NCBI GenBank assembly: GCA_963707575.1
Contig: OY970171.1
Span: 3,055,019 to 3,119,018, forward strand
Direction of reading: 5' to 3'
Source of the DNA: Gaiellasilicea sp963707575
Lineage (GTDB): Bacteria > Actinomycetota > Thermoleophilia > Gaiellales > Gaiellaceae
Length of the DNA: 64,000 bases
The notes beneath the pieces were generated by a model. The model made no database searches. It saw only the letters and a list, made by a program, of their open reading frames with translations, and was not told the origin of the DNA. The first letter of the stretch is position 1. Every line of letters starts with the position of its first letter. Positions 10,120 through 18,359 of the stretch are shown in pieces. Both the position numbers and the translations under genes were made by a program.

Positions 10120-10179
10120 GAGGCGGCGACGCCGCCTCCTTCAGGGGTCTTGCCGTGAGCATGGCGTAGCCATGCCCAC
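10120..10179 (+). repeat. Two-hairpin palindromic repeat, copy a
   Basis: Hairpin GAGGCGGC-GAC-GCCGCCTC (10120-10138) is followed by a core reading TTCAGGGGTCTTG and a second hairpin with a GCATGGC-GTA-GCCATGC centre (10155-10179). The same order (hairpin, AGGG-TCTT core, hairpin) is found inverted at 36121-36186 and 36531-36595, while the stem sequences differ. It lies between the BMP gene and the ABC ATPase. It looks like a REP-type element, and no transposase is visible in the window. Confidence 0.6.
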
Positions 10180-10199
10180 GCAGCTCTTGACGTCGCGCG

Positions 10200-10220
10200 G
10201 GTGCGGGCTTTGCCCGCGCC
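10200..10220 (-). terminator. GC hairpin after the lipoprotein BMP gene, possible attenuator
   Basis: A nine-pair stem (GGCGCGGGC, loop AAA, GCCCGCACC on the minus strand) sits about 20 bases after the BMP stop and before the ATPase gene. There is no U run, so it is more likely an mRNA-stabilising or attenuating hairpin within the transporter operon than a full terminator. Confidence 0.4.
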
Positions 10221-10238
10221 CTTGCGCAAGAGAGAGCC

Positions 10239-11327
10239 CTAACCGCCGACTGTGTCGGGGATGTCGGTCAGCGCGCCGGAGCCGATCTGCTCCTGGACGT
10301 CGTTGACCTCCGCGATGATCTCCCCCGACACCTCGGACGAGATCTCGCCGAGCCCGACTGCGCCCGACGCGACGTCGAACGTCGTGTCCTCGCCGCCGGC
10401 GAAGCTGCCGTCCTGGACGCCCTGGATCGTCTGGAAGACGGCCACGTCCACCTTCTTCAGCGCGCTCGTGAGCACGTGCTCGCCCAGGAAGCCCTGGTCG
10501 GCGTCGACGCCGATGCCGTTCACGTTCTGCTCCTCCGCCGCGTTCAGCGCGCCGAGCCCGCACTGGCCCGCCACCTGGAAGACGACCGTGGAGCCGCGCG
10601 AGATCTGGTTGAGAGCGATCTCCTTGCACTTGGCCTGGTCGACGAAGTCCTGCGAGTAGGCGTTGATGGTCGTGATCCCGGGGGTCGCCGCCTCGGCGCC
10701 CGCCTGGTAGCCGGCGATGTAACGGTCGACCGGCGGGATCTTCTGGCCGCCCACGGAGCTGATCGTGGGATTGGCGGTGCCCGCCTCGGCGACGAAGAGT
10801 CCGGCGAGATACCCGGCGAGGTAGCCCGCCTCCTGCTCCTTGAAGAGCAGGCCCCGCACGTTGGCCGGGCTCGACTCCATATCCGACTGCGGGTAGTCGA
10901 TGATCGCGAAGTTCACGTCCGGGAAGCGGTTCGCCACGGTCTCGACTGCCTCCGCCATCAGGAAGCCGACGCCGATCACGATGTCGTAGTCCTGCTGGGC
11001 GAGCGTGGAGAGGTTCGGGACGTAGTCCGAGTTCGCGCGCGAGATGACGACGCGTCCCTCGACCCCGAGCTCGTCCTCGGCCCGTTCCAGCCCCTGGTTC
11101 GCGAGGAAGTTGAACGAGCGGTCGTCGAGACCGCCTATGTCCGTGACGAGGCCGACCTTGATCGCGGGCCCGGTGCCGCCCGTTGTGTCGGTGCCGGTGT
11201 CCGTGGCGGTCGTGCCCGCTGCGTCCCCATCGTCCTCGTCGTCGTCCCCGCCGCAGCCCGCCGCCGCGAGCACGAGCACTGCGAGAAGTGCGAGCAAGAG
11301 GAACCGGAGGTGCTTCCCAGCCGTCAC
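10239..11327 (-). CDS. BMP-family nucleoside-binding lipoprotein
   Basis: 362-residue substrate-binding protein of the BMP/PnrA/Med family, which captures purine and related nucleosides. A signal peptide with lipobox LAAAGC (Cys at about 25) anchors it to the membrane. An acidic/Thr linker follows, then the fold with VGLVTDIGGLDDRSFN near 60. Late motifs include VFQVAGQCGLGAL and GVDADQGFLGEHVLTSALKKVD. The start is a GTG. It is the binding protein nearest to the ATPase and permeases. Its closest relative in the window is the preceding gene, suggesting tandem duplication. Confidence 0.9.
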   Translation of the reverse strand: MTAGKHLRFLLLALLAVLVLAAAGCGGDDDEDDGDAAGTTATDTGTDTTGGTGPAIKVGLVTDIGGLDDRSFNFLANQGLERAEDELGVEGRVVISRANSDYVPNLSTLAQQDYDIVIGVGFLMAEAVETVANRFPDVNFAIIDYPQSDMESSPANVRGLLFKEQEAGYLAGYLAGLFVAEAGTANPTISSVGGQKIPPVDRYIAGYQAGAEAATPGITTINAYSQDFVDQAKCKEIALNQISRGSTVVFQVAGQCGLGALNAAEEQNVNGIGVDADQGFLGEHVLTSALKKVDVAVFQTIQGVQDGSFAGGEDTTFDVASGAVGLGEISSEVSGEIIAEVNDVQEQIGSGALTDIPDTVGG

Positions 11328-11388
11328 GGGTCCAAGTCATACCAGACGGCCGTACTCGGCAAACAACCCGAGCGGCCGAGCACCCGTG

Positions 11389-11422
11389 GGAGGGCGGGCC
11401 TACTGCTGCAGGCCCGCCCTCC
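11389..11422 (-). terminator. Strong hairpin between the two BMP genes
   Basis: A perfect 13-pair stem (11389-11401 with 11410-11422, loop of eight bases) lies 14 bases after the stop of the first BMP gene. No T run follows, so it may be a partial terminator or a 3' stabiliser. Either would let the first binding protein be made in excess over the remaining transporter genes, a common pattern for binding-protein genes. Confidence 0.55.
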
Positions 11423-11436
11423 GCAACGGAGTGGAA

Positions 11437-12465
11437 CTACTTCTTGACCGTGCGGCCGATCTTGATCTTGCCGGCAGCGATCTGAGCGGCGACCTTGTCG
11501 AGCTTCGCCTTGAGCGTCTTCGGGGCCTTGGCGCTGATCCGCCCGTAGCCGACGCCCTTGTTCTTCACGTTGAAGAGCGTGTCCGTGCCGCCCTTGAACG
11601 TGCCCTTCTTGACCATGTTGATCGTCGAGAAGACGGCCACGTTGACCTTCTTCTGCGCGCTCGTGAGCACGTGTGCGCCGATGTAGCCCTGATCGGCGTC
11701 GACACCCACGCCCCACTTGCTCTGCTCCTTGGCGGCGGAGAGCGCGCCCAGGCCGCACTGGCCGGCGACCTGGAAGATCACGTCGGCACCTTCCGCGATC
11801 TGGTTCAGCGCGATTTCCTTGCACTTGTCCTGAGCGACGAAGTCCTGCGAGTAGCCGTTCAGGGTCTTCATGCCCTTCTTCGTCGCCTTGGCGCCCTTCT
11901 GGTAGCCGGCGATGAACGCGTCCACGGGCGGGATCTTGATCCCGCCGACGGAGCCGACCACGTTCGACTTCGAGACCGTCGCCGCAGCGACGCCCGCGAG
12001 GTACCCCGCCTCCTGCTCGGCGAAGATCAGGCCGCGGACGTTCTTCGGCTTGCCCTTCAGCGCGACCCACGGGTAGTCGATGATCGCGAACTTCGTGTTC
12101 GGGAAGCGCTTCGCGACCGCAGCGACCTGGTCGGCCATGAGGAAGCCGACGCCGATCACGAGGTCGGCGTCGTACTGCCGCACGGCGGCGGACAGGTTCG
12201 GGATGTACGCAGCGTTCGAGCCCGAGATGAACACCCGGCCCTGGATCTTCAGCTGCTTCTTGGCGTCGTTCAGGCCCTTGTTGGCCAGGAAGTTGAACGA
12301 CTTGTCGTCGAGGCCACCGATGTCGGTGACCAGCGCGACCTTGAGCGGCTCCTGCGCCGTGGCGCCGGCTGCGTCCGTCTTCGCCGACCCGGTGCCGGCA
12401 ACCGCGAGCGTCACGACCGCGATGAGTGCGGCCGCGAGCAGCGGCATCAACTTTCTTGCTTTCAC
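11437..12465 (-). CDS. BMP-family nucleoside-binding protein without lipobox
   Basis: 342-residue paralogue of the next gene, with the same motifs (ALVTDIGGLDDKSFNFLANKG, VFQVAGQCGLGALSAAKEQ, GVDADQGYIGAHVLTSAQKKV). Its N-terminus is a Sec-type signal peptide ending around GTGSAKT, with no cysteine for lipid attachment, so it is predicted to be released or held by partners. It starts at a GTG just after AAGGAGG. It heads the transporter cluster, 103 bases downstream of ftsK. C-terminally it is Lys-rich, unlike the acidic paralogue. Ligand class follows from the family, and the exact nucleoside is unknown. Confidence 0.88.
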   Translation of the reverse strand: MKARKLMPLLAAALIAVVTLAVAGTGSAKTDAAGATAQEPLKVALVTDIGGLDDKSFNFLANKGLNDAKKQLKIQGRVFISGSNAAYIPNLSAAVRQYDADLVIGVGFLMADQVAAVAKRFPNTKFAIIDYPWVALKGKPKNVRGLIFAEQEAGYLAGVAAATVSKSNVVGSVGGIKIPPVDAFIAGYQKGAKATKKGMKTLNGYSQDFVAQDKCKEIALNQIAEGADVIFQVAGQCGLGALSAAKEQSKWGVGVDADQGYIGAHVLTSAQKKVNVAVFSTINMVKKGTFKGGTDTLFNVKNKGVGYGRISAKAPKTLKAKLDKVAAQIAAGKIKIGRTVKK

Positions 12466-12568
12466 TTGCCCTCCTTAGGAGTTACAAATCAATCCACCGC
12501 GAGACTTGGACGCTTGATTCAACCCTAAGTTGGCGCAGATTGAAAGACCTTGCCGCAAATTCTGAGAT

Positions 12569-14752
12569 TTACGGCGCGTGGACCATGCGCTCGACCGCCG
12601 CTTCGTCCACCAGGACGCGCCGCGGCTTCGAGCCCTCGTAGCCCGAGATGATCCCGCGCCGCTCCAGCATGTCGATCAGCCGCCCGGCTCTCGTGTAGCC
12701 CACACGCAGCCGTCGCTGGATCAGGCTCACCGACGCCGTCTGCGTCTGCACGACGATCTCGATCGCCTTGTCGAGCAGCGGGTCCTCGTCCGGGTCGAAG
12801 TCGCCGTCGTGCGCGTCGACGTCGTCGTCGAGTGACTCCGGCGCCTCGAGCAGGGTCGCGTCGAGCTCCTGCTCCCGCTGGTGGCGGCACTGCTCGACGA
12901 CAAGCGCGACCTCGTCCTCGCTCACGTACGCCCCCTGGACACGCTGTAGGCGCGAGGTCCCGAGCGGCTTGAAGAGCATGTCGCCCTGACCGAGCAGGCT
13001 CTCCGCGCCGGAGCCGTCGAGGATGACGCGGGAGTCGGTCTGGCTCGAGACGGCGAAGGCGATCCGGCTCGGCACGTTCGCCTTGATCATCCCCGTGATC
13101 ACGTCCACCGACGGCCGCTGGGTCGCGAGCACGAGGTGGATGCCGACCGCACGGGACTTCTGCGCGAGCCGGATGATCGCGTCCTCGACGGCCTGTGGAC
13201 TGATCATCATCAGGTCGGCCAGCTCGTCGATCACGACCAGCAAGTACGGGAGCGGATCCTCGCCGCGCGCCCGGAAGGCGCGGTTGGCCTCGGGCAGGTT
13301 GCGCGCGCGCACGATCGAGAGCCGCTCGTAACGGCGCTCCATCTCCGCGACGACGTTCGTCAGCACCGCGCTCGCCTCCTTCGGGCTCGAGACGACGGGC
13401 GTCAGGAGGTGCGGGATGGACTCGTAGTAGTTCAGCTCGATCCGCTTGGGATCGATCAGGATCATCCGCACCTCGTCCGGGGTCGAGCGGAGCAGGATCG
13501 AGGTGAGGATCGTGTTGATGCAGCCCGACTTACCGGAGCCCGTCGTGCCGGCGATCAGGATGTGCGGCATCCGCGCGAGGTCGGCCCAGACCGCGTTCCC
13601 GGAGATGTCCTTGCCGAGCCACACGGCCAGCGGGCTGGCGCTACCGGGCAGGTCGTCGTAGATGTCGCCGAGCGTGACGATCTTCGGCGCGAGGTTCGGC
13701 ACCTCGACCCCGACGGCCTGCTTGCCGGGAATCGGCGCGAGGATCCGGATCTCGGTCGTCGCGAGCGCGTAGGAGAGGTCGTCCTTCAGCCCCGCCACCT
13801 TCGAGACCTTCGTGCCGGGCGCGAGCTGGAGCTCGTAGCGCGTCACGCGCGGCCCGGCGATCTGGCCGACGATCGTGGCGTCGACGCCGAAGTTCGCCAG
13901 CGCCGTCACGAGCGTGTCCGCGGTGCGTGCGTTCGCCTGCGTCGTGTCCCCGGTCTGGGCGGGTGAGACCTTGAGCACCTTGCGGTCGGGCAGCACGTAG
14001 TCCGCGTCGATCCGGTCGACGTCGAAGGTCGGCGCCGCATACTCGCCGGTGGGCTCCTCCTCGAGCCCCTCGGAGACGACGTCGGGGTAGTCCTCGACGA
14101 CGTCGATGGGCGGCTCGTGGACGAGTGCTGCCGGCGGGCCGGAGACGTAGGCGGTCTCGGCCGTCTGATCCTCCTCCATTCGCTCCGGCCGCTCGAGCGA
14201 GCGCCGCGCGGCGGTGTGCGCGCGGCGGAGGTGCGACCCCGAGCCCCGGAGGATCGCGCCGGCGGAGGCGCCCGTCAGGAGCAGCGCTCCCGCAGCGAGG
14301 GCGGTGACGCCGACGAGGAACGAGCCGGTGTCGCCGAGCAGTTTGGCGAGGCCGCCCCCGAGGACCTCGCCGACGAAGCCTCCGTGCTCGGAGCCGAGCG
14401 TGATCATCAGCCCGGCGCTTGCGACCACGAGCCCGGTGCGGAACGGGTTCACGTCGACGAGCGCGCTGCGGAAGAGCATCAGCCCGCCGATCGCGACCAG
14501 CGCGACCGGCACGACGTACGCCGCCCCGCCGACGACGTCGCGCAGCGCCTGCTCGATCTTCTCGCCCGCCAGGCCGCCCTCCCAGCCGAGGTAGAGCAGC
14601 GTCGCGAGGAACAGCCCGGACGTCGCGAGCGCGAGCCCGACGAGCTCCGGATGCTGGTGCGCTGCGCGTGCGCGCTTGCGCTTCGTCGTGCGCTTGCGCA
14701 CGCGCGAGGGTGTGCGCGGCCGCAGTGGCCGCTTCTTCTTCCTGGGCGCCAT
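12569..14752 (-). CDS. ftsK: FtsK/SpoIIIE DNA translocase
   Basis: Septal DNA pump that clears chromosomes at division. It has 727 residues from the ATG used here. A basic N-terminal tail is followed by four membrane spans (about 35-180), an acidic linker, and the RecA-like motor with Walker A GTTGSGKSG and Walker B YLLVVIDELADLMM. The C-terminal gamma winged helix (about 655-725) contains SVSLIQRRLRVGYTRAGRLIDMLERRG. The frame also opens at a GTG at 14794, only 20 bases from the divergent MFS gene. I prefer 14752 because MAPRKKKRP is the usual kind of basic start. It lies in the rnj-ftsK-recA neighbourhood typical of actinobacteria. Confidence 0.95.
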   Translation of the reverse strand: MAPRKKKRPLRPRTPSRVRKRTTKRKRARAAHQHPELVGLALATSGLFLATLLYLGWEGGLAGEKIEQALRDVVGGAAYVVPVALVAIGGLMLFRSALVDVNPFRTGLVVASAGLMITLGSEHGGFVGEVLGGGLAKLLGDTGSFLVGVTALAAGALLLTGASAGAILRGSGSHLRRAHTAARRSLERPERMEEDQTAETAYVSGPPAALVHEPPIDVVEDYPDVVSEGLEEEPTGEYAAPTFDVDRIDADYVLPDRKVLKVSPAQTGDTTQANARTADTLVTALANFGVDATIVGQIAGPRVTRYELQLAPGTKVSKVAGLKDDLSYALATTEIRILAPIPGKQAVGVEVPNLAPKIVTLGDIYDDLPGSASPLAVWLGKDISGNAVWADLARMPHILIAGTTGSGKSGCINTILTSILLRSTPDEVRMILIDPKRIELNYYESIPHLLTPVVSSPKEASAVLTNVVAEMERRYERLSIVRARNLPEANRAFRARGEDPLPYLLVVIDELADLMMISPQAVEDAIIRLAQKSRAVGIHLVLATQRPSVDVITGMIKANVPSRIAFAVSSQTDSRVILDGSGAESLLGQGDMLFKPLGTSRLQRVQGAYVSEDEVALVVEQCRHQREQELDATLLEAPESLDDDVDAHDGDFDPDEDPLLDKAIEIVVQTQTASVSLIQRRLRVGYTRAGRLIDMLERRGIISGYEGSKPRRVLVDEAAVERMVHAP

Positions 14753-14814
14753 GAAAGGGCGGTTCGACGTGTGGAACCGAAGCCCTGCGCCCACCGGGTG
14801 GCAGAGTCTCGCCG

Positions 14815-15939
14815 ATGCCGCGCGCCGCCCGCACAGCCGTCACCGTCGTCTTCTTCGCGAGCGGAGCCGCGTACGGCAGCTTCGTCTCGAGGATCCCGGC
14901 GCTCAAGGAGAAGCTGGATGCCAGCGAGTCGGAGCTCGGCCTGGTGCTGCTCGCGGGGGCAATCGGCTCGGTCCTGACGCTGCCGCTGGCCGGGTGGCTG
15001 GCGGGGCGCGTCGGCAGCCGTCTGGTGACGCGCGCAGCGCTGGCGGCGGTTGCGGCGACCCTCCCGCTCCTCGCGATCGCGCCGTCCCTCGTCGCGTTCG
15101 CGCTCGTGTTTGCGCTGTTCGGCGCGTGCACGTCGACGCTCGACCTCGCGATGAACGCACATGGCGTCGCCGTCGAGGAGCGTTATGCGCGGCCGATCTT
15201 CTCCTCCTTCCACGCCTCGTGGAGCATCGGCGGGCTCGTCGCCGCAGGCGTGGGCGGCGCCGCGGCTGCACTCGGCGTTTCCCCGCTCGCGCAACTCTCC
15301 GGCGTCGCCCTCGTGATCGCCGCGATCTTCGTCTGGAGCTCGCGCGGGCTGCTGCCACGCGAGGCAGACGCCCGTCCGGCCGACTCCGGCTTCCGCCGGC
15401 CCTCCCCCGCCCTGCTCGCGCTTGCCGCGCTCGCGTTCGCCGGCCTGCTGGCCGAAGGCGCCGCGGCGGACTGGAGCGGTGTCTACCTGGACGACTCGGT
15501 CGGCACGGGAGAGGCAGCGGCGACGGCGGGTTTCGCCGCCTTCGCGGCCACGATGACACTCGGCCGCCTCGTTGGTGACCGACTCACGGAAGCCTGGGGG
15601 CCTGTCTCGCTCACCCGCCGGGCAGGTCTGCTCGCGGCAGCGGGAATGGCCCTCGCGCTCGGCATGGGCGACGTGGTCTCCGGTGTGGTCGGCTTCGCCT
15701 GTCTCGGGCTTGGTCTGGCCACCGTCGTGCCGACCGTCTTCCGTGCCGCCGGAAGGCGCTCGTCCTCGCCGGGCGCCGGGATCGCTGCCGTCTCCACCGT
15801 CGGCTACTCCGCCTTCCTCGTCGGCCCGCCCGCGATCGGGTTCCTGGCCGAGGCGGTGGGCCTGCGCGCCGCGCTCGCGGTCCTCGTCGGCCTGTGTCTC
15901 CTGATCGCCGCGCTCGCGGGTGCTACGCGCGTGGCCTGA
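14815..15939 (+). CDS. MFS transporter (YbjJ-like)
   Basis: 374-residue major facilitator protein, at the short end of the family, with about twelve hydrophobic segments. It opens with VFFASGAAYGSFVSRIPALK, the start typical of YbjJ-like MFS proteins, and has the loop 2-3 motif GWLAGRVGSR. The substrate is unknown. It is divergent from ftsK with only 62 bases between starts and convergent with the rbsK-iunH group, so it is likely a monocistronic accessory gene. The start is an ATG without an obvious ribosome site. Confidence 0.8.
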   Translation: MPRAARTAVTVVFFASGAAYGSFVSRIPALKEKLDASESELGLVLLAGAIGSVLTLPLAGWLAGRVGSRLVTRAALAAVAATLPLLAIAPSLVAFALVFALFGACTSTLDLAMNAHGVAVEERYARPIFSSFHASWSIGGLVAAGVGGAAAALGVSPLAQLSGVALVIAAIFVWSSRGLLPREADARPADSGFRRPSPALLALAALAFAGLLAEGAAADWSGVYLDDSVGTGEAAATAGFAAFAATMTLGRLVGDRLTEAWGPVSLTRRAGLLAAAGMALALGMGDVVSGVVGFACLGLGLATVVPTVFRAAGRRSSSPGAGIAAVSTVGYSAFLVGPPAIGFLAEAVGLRAALAVLVGLCLLIAALAGATRVA

Positions 15940-16078
15940 CCACGCTCCAGACGAGGAGCGCAGCGCCTGCGACCACGATTGCGAGCCCGAGCAGGGCGCC
16001 GCTCAGCAGGAGCACCATGCCGATGGCGAGCGAGAGGCCCCCGATCGAGGCCGCGACGAGCTGCGGGATACCCGGCAT
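15806..16078 (-). CDS. Possible small two-span membrane protein after iunH
   Basis: A frame of 90 residues starts at an ATG that overlaps the iunH stop by one base (TGATG), the same coupling used by several genes here. Residues 8-47 form two hydrophobic helices (LVAASIGGLSLAIGMVLLL and ALLGLAIVVAGAALLVWSVV). The second half, after about residue 50, is basic and lies antisense inside the 3' end of the MFS gene, which is suspicious. The original stop may have been lost, or the frame may be fortuitous. I recognise no family. Confidence 0.35.
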
Positions 16079-16980
16079 CAGCCGAGGCTACCGATCCGCT
16101 CGAGCAGGAGCTCGAGAAATGCCTCGCCGTCGACCTCGACCGCGACGTCGGCGTTCGGGTCCCGCTCGGTCCGGTGCCAGAGGTCGACGACGGTGCGCCC
16201 CCGGCAGAGCTCGGACTCCAGCTCGACCTCGACGTTCACGTGCTCGGTGCGCAGGAGGCCGGGCTGGAACGCGTACGCGAGCGCGAGCGCGTCGTGGATC
16301 GGAGCGCCATCCCAGCCGTAGGTGCGCGCGTGGTAGCGCTTGAAGAACTCGACGAGCTCGGCGACGAACGTGCCGACCCGGCCCACGGCCCGGAAGCGCT
16401 CGGCCCAGGCCGGAGTGAGCAGCGCGCGGTGCGTCACGTCCAGCCCGACCATCGTCACCGGCACGCCCGCGTGGAACACCGCCTGCGCCGCCTCGGGATC
16501 TGCCCAGATGTTGAACTCGGCCGCCGGGGTCATGTTGCCCTCGGCGATCGCGCCCCCCATCAACACGATCCGCTCCGGCCGCAGGCCGCGGTCGAGTGCC
16601 AGCGCGACGTTCGTGAGCGGCCCGACGGGCACGAGCACGACCTCGGGCGTCACGCGCTCCAGCAGGAAGTCGACGGCGTGCTGCTCGAGCGGCCGCGCAC
16701 CGGCTGCAGGCAGCTCGGGCCCGTCCAGACCGCTCTCGCCGTGCACGTGCGCGGCGACATGGAGGTCGCGCACGAGCGGGCGGTCCGCGCCGGCCGCCAC
16801 GGGGACGTCGCTCCGCCCCACGAGCTCGAGGACGCGCAGGGCGTTGTCGGTCGTCTTGTCGAGCGTCTGGTTGCCGTGCACCGTCGTGACGCCGAGCAGC
16901 TCCACCTCCGCGCTCGCGAGCGCAAGGAGGAGCGCGATCGCGTCGTCGTGGCCGGGGTCGCAGTCGAGGACGAGCTTCAC
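16078..16980 (-). CDS. iunH: Inosine/uridine-preferring nucleoside hydrolase
   Basis: 300-residue hydrolase that splits ribonucleosides to base plus ribose. The calcium-binding DCDPGHDDAIALL motif is at the N-terminus (residues 5-17), with FNIWADPEAA and PIHDALALAYA as the further conserved blocks. The GTG start shares four bases with the rbsK stop, so hydrolase and ribokinase are made together. The released ribose would be phosphorylated by RbsK. Together with the BMP/ABC system some 4 kb downstream, this gives a nucleoside salvage route. Base preference cannot be read from sequence. Confidence 0.93.
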   Translation of the reverse strand: MKLVLDCDPGHDDAIALLLALASAEVELLGVTTVHGNQTLDKTTDNALRVLELVGRSDVPVAAGADRPLVRDLHVAAHVHGESGLDGPELPAAGARPLEQHAVDFLLERVTPEVVLVPVGPLTNVALALDRGLRPERIVLMGGAIAEGNMTPAAEFNIWADPEAAQAVFHAGVPVTMVGLDVTHRALLTPAWAERFRAVGRVGTFVAELVEFFKRYHARTYGWDGAPIHDALALAYAFQPGLLRTEHVNVEVELESELCRGRTVVDLWHRTERDPNADVAVEVDGEAFLELLLERIGSLG

Positions 16981-17804
16981 GTGCCGAGTATCTCGTCTAG
17001 CTCCGCTTTGGTGGGCAGGGACGGCTGAGCGCCGAAGCGTGACGCAGCCAGTGCCCCGGCGGCGCACGCACGCTGCAGCGCTTCCTCGCGCTCGCGGCCC
17101 TCGAGCAGCGAGACGAGCAGGCACGCGGTGAAGGCGTCGCCGGCCGCAGTGCCGTCGACCGCGTCGACGGGGGGCGGCGCCGCACGCGCGACCTCCTCCC
17201 CGTCTTCCAGCAGGACCGCGCCCTCCGCGCCGAGCGTGAGCGCGATCAAACCGTCGCGGCGGACGAGTGTCTCGAGCTCGTAGCGGTTGACGACCGTCAG
17301 GTCGGCGTCCACGTCGACCGGTCGCGCCGGCGCGGCATTCAGGCAGAAGAGGCCCGTCGTCCGGTGCCAGGCGTCGAGCACTGCGTCGTCGGGGATCTCG
17401 AGCTGGCAGAGCACCGCGTCTGCCGCTCCCAGCTCGACGCCGTCCAGCTGCGCCGGTCCGACCTCCGCGTTCGCTCCGGGAGCGACCGCGATCTGGTTCT
17501 CGCCGGCGGCGTCGACGAGGATCAGAGCGACTCCCGTCGGCGCGTCCGCGCGGGACGCCTCCACGGTCAGGCCGGGCTCCTGCGGCAGCGCCTCGTCCGC
17601 GAAGGGGTCGCGCCCGACGGAGCAGACGAGAGTGACCTCCGCCCCGAGCCTGGCCGCCGCGACCGCCTGGTTCGCGCCCTTGCCACCGGGGATGCGCTCG
17701 AAGGTGGCATCGGTCACCGTCTCGCCGGCCCGCGGCAGCCGCTCGACGCGGGCGGCGAGATCGAGGTTGACAGAGCCGACGACGATGATGGTCGGAGGGG
17801 CCAC
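16977..17804 (-). CDS. rbsK: Ribokinase (PfkB family)
   Basis: 275-residue sugar kinase that makes ribose 5-phosphate. PfkB signature 1 is GGKGANQAVAAARLGA near residue 37. Signature 2 is DAVDGTAAGDAFTACLL, with the catalytic Asp in AAGDAF near 228. The frame runs upstream through the previous gene, and I use the GTG at 17804, which gives the normal start (APPTIIVVGSVNLDL). The ribosome site is weak. Coupling to iunH argues for ribose from nucleosides as the substrate. Confidence 0.9.
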   Translation of the reverse strand: MAPPTIIVVGSVNLDLAARVERLPRAGETVTDATFERIPGGKGANQAVAAARLGAEVTLVCSVGRDPFADEALPQEPGLTVEASRADAPTGVALILVDAAGENQIAVAPGANAEVGPAQLDGVELGAADAVLCQLEIPDDAVLDAWHRTTGLFCLNAAPARPVDVDADLTVVNRYELETLVRRDGLIALTLGAEGAVLLEDGEEVARAAPPPVDAVDGTAAGDAFTACLLVSLLEGREREEALQRACAAGALAASRFGAQPSLPTKAELDEILGT

Positions 17805-17818
17805 GTGCGGAACTGGTG

Positions 17819-18355
17819 CTAGGCGGCGATCGCGCGCAAATCGTCGACCGTGGCGCCGAGCAGGGTGTCGCGCAGGTCGAAGAGCCCCGCCCAGAGCGAC
17901 GACGCGTCGAGTGCGGTGTCCATGCGCTCTGCGTCGGTGAGGCCCTGGAGCGCACGCAGGAGCACAGCCAGCTCGAGATAGGCGGCCGTGACGCGGTTCG
18001 GGCACGCCGTCACGCCGGCGCGGGTCAGCACCGGGGTCCACTCGACGAGCTCACCGGCTCCCGGGCCGCCGTACCAGGAGCGGCCCTCGGCCGTGTCGGC
18101 CTCGAGCTCGAGCAGGTAGCGGGAGAGCGGAGCCTCGAGCCCGGCGAGCGCGGTCTCGACACGGTCGGCGGCGTGGCGCAGAGCAGCCTCGCGCGCACCT
18201 GCGGTGGAGGGCGCGGCCTCGCCCTTGCCCCAGCGCTCGAGCAGACGGCAGAAGGCCAGCGCGGACACCTCGCACGCCCGCAGCTGGGAGATCAGCCGCC
18301 GCGCCGTGAGAACGTTCGGCGCGTGCCGGACGAGCACGTCGGGCCAGTCAGCCAC
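17819..18355 (-). CDS. Uncharacterised helical protein between rnj and rbsK
   Basis: 178 residues, predicted all-helical, soluble, with no signal peptide or membrane span. It has five Trp residues and Cys in RACEVSALAFCRLLE and VTACPNRVTAAYLE. I do not recognise the family. The GTG start comes four bases after the rnj stop, with GAGG nine bases upstream, so it is co-transcribed with rnj. Its 3' end lies 14 bases before rbsK. The codon pattern matches its neighbours, so I consider it a real gene of unknown role. Confidence 0.7.
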   Translation of the reverse strand: MADWPDVLVRHAPNVLTARRLISQLRACEVSALAFCRLLERWGKGEAAPSTAGAREAALRHAADRVETALAGLEAPLSRYLLELEADTAEGRSWYGGPGAGELVEWTPVLTRAGVTACPNRVTAAYLELAVLLRALQGLTDAERMDTALDASSLWAGLFDLRDTLLGATVDDLRAIAA

Positions 18356-18359
18356 GGCT

